A stretch of 10,728 nucleotides of DNA, taken from positions 1 to 10,728 of the forward strand of contig QMNP01000030.1 of the NCBI GenBank assembly GCA_003647825.1. Direction: 5' to 3'. The notes under the pieces are model-generated. The model was not told the DNA's origin and did no database searches. It saw only the letters and a list, made by a program, of their open reading frames with translations. Of the stretch, positions 7,707-10,728 are shown one piece after another. The DNA is from Candidatus Cloacimonadota bacterium. GTDB lineage: Bacteria; Cloacimonadota; Cloacimonadia; Cloacimonadales; TCS61. The first letter of the stretch is position 1. Each line of letters starts with the position of its first letter. A program made the translations under genes and the position numbers.

Positions 7707-9272
7707 TTATTTTGCTACTGCAGTTTGTCGAGTTTCCCTAATCACCATTACTTTTATCTGTCCTGGATACTGCATCTCTGCTTCAATTTTATCAGCTATA
7801 TCAGAGGCAATAAATGCTGTTTTTTTATCATCAATCGAAACAGGATCTACAATAATGCGTAATTCACGACCAGCTTGAATTGCAAATGATTTATTTACAC
7901 CTTCTATTGAATTGGCAATTTCTTCCATCTTGTTAAGACGTTTCATATATGTTTCCAGCATTTCACGTCGTGCACCAGGTCGCGCTCCGCTTATGGCATC
8001 GGCAACTTGAGTTAGAACAGCATAAACACTTTGGTATTCCACCTCTTCATGATGAGCAGCAATAGCATTTACAACTACTTTATTCTCACCATTTTTACGT
8101 GCGACATTTGCACCAAGACTGGCGTGTGAGCCATCATATTCGTGATCAATTGCTTTACCTAAATCATGCAGGAAACCGGCTCTGCGAGCTAATTCCTGAT
8201 CCAAACCTAATTCTGCTGCCAAAATTCCGCAAATCCAGGCAGCTTCAATGGAATGCTGCAAAATGTTTTGTCCATAACTTGTACGATACTTTAAGCGTCC
8301 AATTAGTTTTACAATATTGGAAGAGAGATTATGAATATTAGTTTCCATGCAGGCTTTTTCACCAATTTTCACCAGGGTTTCATCCATCTCTTTTGCTGTT
8401 TTTTCGATTACCTGTTCAATTCTACCAGGGTGAATTCTGCCATCTGAAATCAACTTTTCCAGAGCCAGTCTGGCCACTTCTCTTCTTACAGGATCGAAAC
8501 CGGAAAGCACAACAGCTTCCGGTGTATCATCAATTATGAGATCGATGCCGGATGCTTTTTCGAAAGCACGAATATTTCTTCCTTCACGGCCGATTATGCG
8601 TCCCTTCATTTCATCATCTGGAAGAGAAACAACAGAAACAGTTGATTCGGAAACATAGTCAACAGCCATTCTTTGGATAGCTGTTGAAAGAATGCTGGCA
8701 GAAAGTTTGTTAGCCTCAGCCTTGGTTTGCTCTGCAATCATTCTAATATCTTTGGCAGCTTCGTTGCGTGCTTTATTCTTGAGATTGTTCTTTAATATTT
8801 GAACTGCCTCTTCCCGTGAAAGTCGGGCAATTTCAGAGAGTTTCTGATTTTGTTGTTCTATCAATTCTTCTAATTCAATTTTCTTTTGTTTGATCTCAAC
8901 TTCCTGCAGTTTTACTCTTTTTTCAAAATCCTGCAGATTGTTCTCTTTGCGATCCAGGTTTTCCAGCCTTGCATCTAATTTGGAAACACGTTCATTATAT
9001 TCTTTTTCCAAAGTATGGATTTCTCTCTTACGGCCGTTGATCTCGTCTTCGTAACCTTTCTGAATTTTATACCATTCTTCTTTTGCTTCCAGAGTAGCAG
9101 CTTTCTTTAAATTAATTACTTCACCTTTAGCATCATCAATGATCTTCTTGGCCAGTTCAGTAGATTTGAGAATATTTTTATCAGCAGTTGTTTTTTTTAC
9201 ATAACTTATAATAAGGGCAAAAATACCACCTAAAATAAAACCTGCTATGATATATATATATTGCTGTTGCAT
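7707..9272 (-). CDS. rny: Ribonuclease Y (membrane-anchored endoribonuclease)
   Basis: This 521-aa enzyme initiates mRNA decay at the inner face of the membrane. A single N-terminal membrane segment (about 5-25) is followed by a long, charged coiled coil (about 30-190). Next comes a KH RNA-binding domain with GRIIGREGRN (about 224-233). An HD hydrolase domain follows, with HSIEAA (His340), LHDLGK (His369-Asp370, the metal-binding HD pair) and AAHHEE (His407-His408). Length and order match B. subtilis RNase Y. I place the start at the ATG at 9272, because AAAGGA lies eight bases before it. An in-frame ATG at 9281 would have that element directly against it and would add only MVT. The gene follows the 6S-like RNA with no terminator between, so it could be read from the zapA or ssrS promoter. 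It is followed by ymdB. Confidence 0.97.
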   Translation of the reverse strand: MQQQYIYIIAGFILGGIFALIISYVKKTTADKNILKSTELAKKIIDDAKGEVINLKKAATLEAKEEWYKIQKGYEDEINGRKREIHTLEKEYNERVSKLDARLENLDRKENNLQDFEKRVKLQEVEIKQKKIELEELIEQQNQKLSEIARLSREEAVQILKNNLKNKARNEAAKDIRMIAEQTKAEANKLSASILSTAIQRMAVDYVSESTVSVVSLPDDEMKGRIIGREGRNIRAFEKASGIDLIIDDTPEAVVLSGFDPVRREVARLALEKLISDGRIHPGRIEQVIEKTAKEMDETLVKIGEKACMETNIHNLSSNIVKLIGRLKYRTSYGQNILQHSIEAAWICGILAAELGLDQELARRAGFLHDLGKAIDHEYDGSHASLGANVARKNGENKVVVNAIAAHHEEVEYQSVYAVLTQVADAISGARPGARREMLETYMKRLNKMEEIANSIEGVNKSFAIQAGRELRIIVDPVSIDDKKTAFIASDIADKIEAEMQYPGQIKVMVIRETRQTAVAK

Positions 9273-9280
9273 TGTTACCA

Positions 9281-9286
9281 TCCTTT
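9281..9286 (-). promoter_or_regulatory. Ribosome-binding site that decides the rny start
   Basis: The minus strand reads AAAGGA here. It is eight bases before the ATG at 9272, but overlaps or directly touches the alternative in-frame ATG at 9281. It therefore favours the inner start, giving a protein that begins MQQQYIYIIAG. Confidence 0.75.
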
Positions 9287-9299
9287 AAATTTATATAAA

Positions 9300-9473
9300 C
9301 CCGCGATACCGTGTATAGATTGTTTACTCGAACCCTATTACAAGGGTGGAAACCTACCTTATAAACTTTGCAAATCCGAATCTTGTTCGGTTCATGCGCC
9401 GCAAATGGCTCGGTCTCCGAATAATATTTAGTTCAGAAACAATATAATATCACGAATACCGCAGGAAGTTTTT
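9300..9473 (-). ncRNA. ssrS: 6S RNA candidate (ssrS), regulator of RNA polymerase
   Basis: The interval between zapA and rny has no good reading frame but strong nested pairing, the plan of 6S RNA. The outer helix pairs 9464-9451 with 9313-9301 (13 bp, one bulged T, two G-T pairs). A second helix pairs 9443-9431 with 9333-9319 (ATTGTTT/AAACAAT, then CT/AG and GAAC/GTTC with small bulges). The top is closed by CCGAA/TTCGG (9390-9386 with 9380-9376). Between these lie two AT-rich strands forming a large central bubble, with a small hairpin TCGG-AGA-CCGA on the 5' side (9420-9410). 6S RNA binds sigma-70-type RNA polymerase by imitating an open promoter. Position supports the call, as ssrS directly follows zapA in E. 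coli. The ends are set from the outer helix and a likely -10 box and are uncertain by some 10 nt. A different structured leader RNA for rny is the alternative. Confidence 0.75.
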
Positions 9474-9480
9474 TACCTGG

Positions 9481-9486
9481 ATATTA
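9481..9486 (-). promoter_or_regulatory. Possible -10 box of the 6S RNA gene
   Basis: TAATAT on the minus strand lies between the zapA stop and the outer helix of the 6S-like RNA. A start about seven bases downstream (near 9474) would put the 5' end about ten bases before that helix, as expected. No convincing -35 hexamer is seen 17 bases upstream. Confidence 0.35.
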
Positions 9487-9500
9487 TTTCCACAAAAGTG

Positions 9501-9776
9501 TTAGATCCCGTTTTCTGAGATAACACCGCTGAGCAACTTATTAATCTGCTCAATTTCACTATTCAACTTTTTATTATTTTCTTTTTCAGTAAAGTATTTT
9601 TCCGTTATCATGAGCGAATACATGGCAAAAAGTTTCATCTGATCTACTGTATTGAACCGCTCATTCAATTCTAAAAGCTGTTGGTCAAGATATTTGGCTG
9701 TATTTTTAAGATCTTCAGGATTATCACTTTTGAAAAAATATTTTCTTCCTAACAACTCGATCTCAACAGATTTCAT
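9501..9776 (-). CDS. zapA: Cell division protein ZapA
   Basis: This 91-aa cytosolic protein of the ZapA family binds FtsZ and promotes bundling of its filaments at the division ring. The N-terminal half carries the family pattern VEIELLGRKYFFKSDNPEDL, then a helix with AKYLDQQLLELNE. The second half (MKLFAMYSLMITEKYF onward) is a continuous helix typical of the dimer/tetramer coiled coil, and length is normal for the family. The ATG at 9776 is 14 nt after the stop of the coiled-coil gene. The only upstream purine run is GAAAG one base away, so translation is probably coupled to the preceding gene. The 6S-like RNA follows within about 30 nt. Confidence 0.9.
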   Translation of the reverse strand: MKSVEIELLGRKYFFKSDNPEDLKNTAKYLDQQLLELNERFNTVDQMKLFAMYSLMITEKYFTEKENNKKLNSEIEQINKLLSGVISENGI

Positions 9777-9790
9777 ACTTTCGAATATTT

Positions 9791-10114
9791 TTATATATCT
9801 TTTAACTGATCAAAAATGCTGTCTATCTTCGTGGACGCCTCTTTCATTTTATTGTCATAGTTATCTACCTGGGAACGTAAACTTTTATTTTCTTCCCGAA
9901 GGAACTCAATTTCTTCACTTTGTTTGTTTGTAGAAGCTTCTAATTCCATCAATTTAGTACTGTTTATAGTTTTATAATTTCTAAGATCAGCAAGTTCTTT
10001 TTCCAGTTCGGCATTTGCTATAACCAAATCAGCATATTTATTTTTTAATTCTGTATAATTATTTATTAACTTCTGTATCTTCTCATCAAGATTTAATGCA
10101 GTACTATCTTCCAT
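9791..10114 (-). CDS. Small coiled-coil protein, possible ZapB-like division factor
   Basis: This 107-aa hydrophilic protein has no signal peptide or membrane segment. Residues about 8-85 show a heptad-like pattern rich in Leu, Ile, Lys and Glu (LDEKIQKLINNYTELKNKY, ELEKELADL, EIEFLREENKSL), so it should be a long parallel coiled coil. It sits 27 nt after pheT and 14 nt before zapA, with GAGGT before its ATG. ZapB, the partner of ZapA in gammaproteobacteria, is an 80-aa pure coiled coil, so a comparable role is reasonable. Coiled coils share composition without ancestry, however, and I cannot show homology. The gene is real by spacing, ribosome-binding site and codon use; its function is inferred from neighbours. 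Confidence 0.8.
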   Translation of the reverse strand: MEDSTALNLDEKIQKLINNYTELKNKYADLVIANAELEKELADLRNYKTINSTKLMELEASTNKQSEEIEFLREENKSLRSQVDNYDNKMKEASTKIDSIFDQLKDI

Positions 10115-10141
10115 AATTACCTCATTGTAAAAAATTTGCCT

Positions 10142-10728
10142 TTATCTCATTTCTATGTTGAATTCGATTTCCAATCTCTTTTTAATGTTTTGTAGAATCT
10201 TGTTTATCACATCATCCGTCAAGGTTTTTGTATCCGAGTTGAACATAATACTAAATGTAAGACTTCGAAAGCCAGATTTTATATTCTTCCCCTTGTATTC
10301 ATCGAACAATTCAACCTTTCGTATGATCTTGGGATTTGCAGAAAAGATCATTTTTACAAGATCTTCATAATGATGTTCATTTGAAACAACAAATGACAGA
10401 TCCCTTAATACCGCAGGATATCTGGGAATTGCTTCAAAAAGAGGATCAGCAAAACCAGCTGCCTGGAAAACATTTTCCAGATCAAGATCAAATGCAAAAA
10501 AATCCTGTTCAATATCAAATTCAGCAGCAATTTTTGTATCAAGCTTTCCAAAACTTCCCAGCTTAATTTTCTTACATAAAACATCTGCTGCCTGTCCAGG
10601 CTGGTAGAAAGATTCATCGCTTTCAGTAAACTTCGCTTTAGAAATTCTAAGTTCTTCCAGAATTTCTTCCATGATTCCTTTTACATCAAAAAAATTAATA
10701 TTTGCAGACTTCTCTTTCCAATAAACCG
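10142..10728 (-). CDS. pheT: Phenylalanyl-tRNA synthetase beta subunit, C-terminal part (cut by window edge)
   Basis: The open frame runs from the right edge (first complete codon 10726-10724) to TAA at 10144-10142, giving about 195 residues of a protein that is usually near 800. The sequence NFFDVKGIMEEIL, then FYQPGQAADV and LGSFGKLD, matches the end of the catalytic-like core of PheT. From IPRYPAVLRDLSFVV onward it is the ferredoxin-fold anticodon-binding domain, with ELFDEYKGKNI, SLTFSIMF and TLTDDVINKI. PheT joins PheS in an alpha2beta2 enzyme that charges tRNA-Phe; this subunit contributes tRNA binding and editing. The internal ATG at 10672 is not the start, since the frame continues upstream without a stop. 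It heads the visible part of the cluster and is 27 nt before the coiled-coil gene. Confidence 0.96.
   Translation of the reverse strand, partial: VYWKEKSANINFFDVKGIMEEILEELRISKAKFTESDESFYQPGQAADVLCKKIKLGSFGKLDTKIAAEFDIEQDFFAFDLDLENVFQAAGFADPLFEAIPRYPAVLRDLSFVVSNEHHYEDLVKMIFSANPKIIRKVELFDEYKGKNIKSGFRSLTFSIMFNSDTKTLTDDVINKILQNIKKRLEIEFNIEMR

Noticed and set aside
8099..8341. Plus-strand open frame of 80 codons opposite rny (and similar ones at 9652-9933, 3596-3799, 1209-1433)
   Set aside because: They lie antisense to well-supported genes, have no ribosome-binding site or recognisable family, and their composition is that of a shadow frame.
9249..9261. TATATATATA dinucleotide run
   Set aside because: It encodes the Tyr-Ile-rich start of the RNase Y membrane segment (YIYII), so it is explained by coding.
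10670..10672. ATG as start of a separate 176-aa gene
   Set aside because: The frame continues upstream to the window edge with residues that match PheT, so this is an internal methionine.

Overview
The window looks like a chromosomal segment of a low-GC, Gram-negative-type bacterium. Nearly every gene is on the minus strand. The two large lipoproteins, built from Ig/FN3-like repeats and one carrying a SUMF1-type C-terminus, resemble the surface proteins of Candidatus Cloacimonadota and neighbouring FCB-group phyla. This phylum assignment is an inference from gene style only.

Right half (about 6000-10728, transcribed right to left): a housekeeping cluster. It runs from the 3' end of pheT (phenylalanyl-tRNA synthetase beta), through a small coiled-coil protein and zapA (FtsZ-ring regulator), to a roughly 165-nt structured non-coding interval that folds like 6S RNA (ssrS). 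It continues with rny (RNase Y, membrane-anchored endoribonuclease), a ymdB-type metallophosphoesterase and folD (methylene-THF dehydrogenase/cyclohydrolase). Gaps are short (0-31 nt) except where the RNA sits. The zapA-ssrS adjacency is the same as in E. coli. The FolD protein lacks the lysine of the YxxxK cyclohydrolase motif, which is the most testable biochemical oddity here.

Left half (about 316-5941): two consecutive lipoprotein genes 19 nt apart, each with its own strong ribosome-binding site. The first (797 aa) has Ig-like domains and a C-terminal alpha/beta domain resembling a class-I glutamine-amidotransferase/ThuA fold. The second (1070 aa) has five tandem beta-sandwich repeats, an FN3 domain and a SUMF1/FGE-like domain whose two catalytic cysteine positions are Phe and Leu. 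A rho-independent terminator (265-292) closes the unit.

Left edge (1-260): a complete tRNA-Ser(CGA) with an encoded CCA end. The first 55 bases may be the tail of a plus-strand gene, with weak support. I found no insertion sequences, CRISPR array or phage genes. The strongest candidates for a second look are the 6S-like RNA with its competing hairpin, the FolD active-site change, and the unnamed coiled-coil gene beside zapA.
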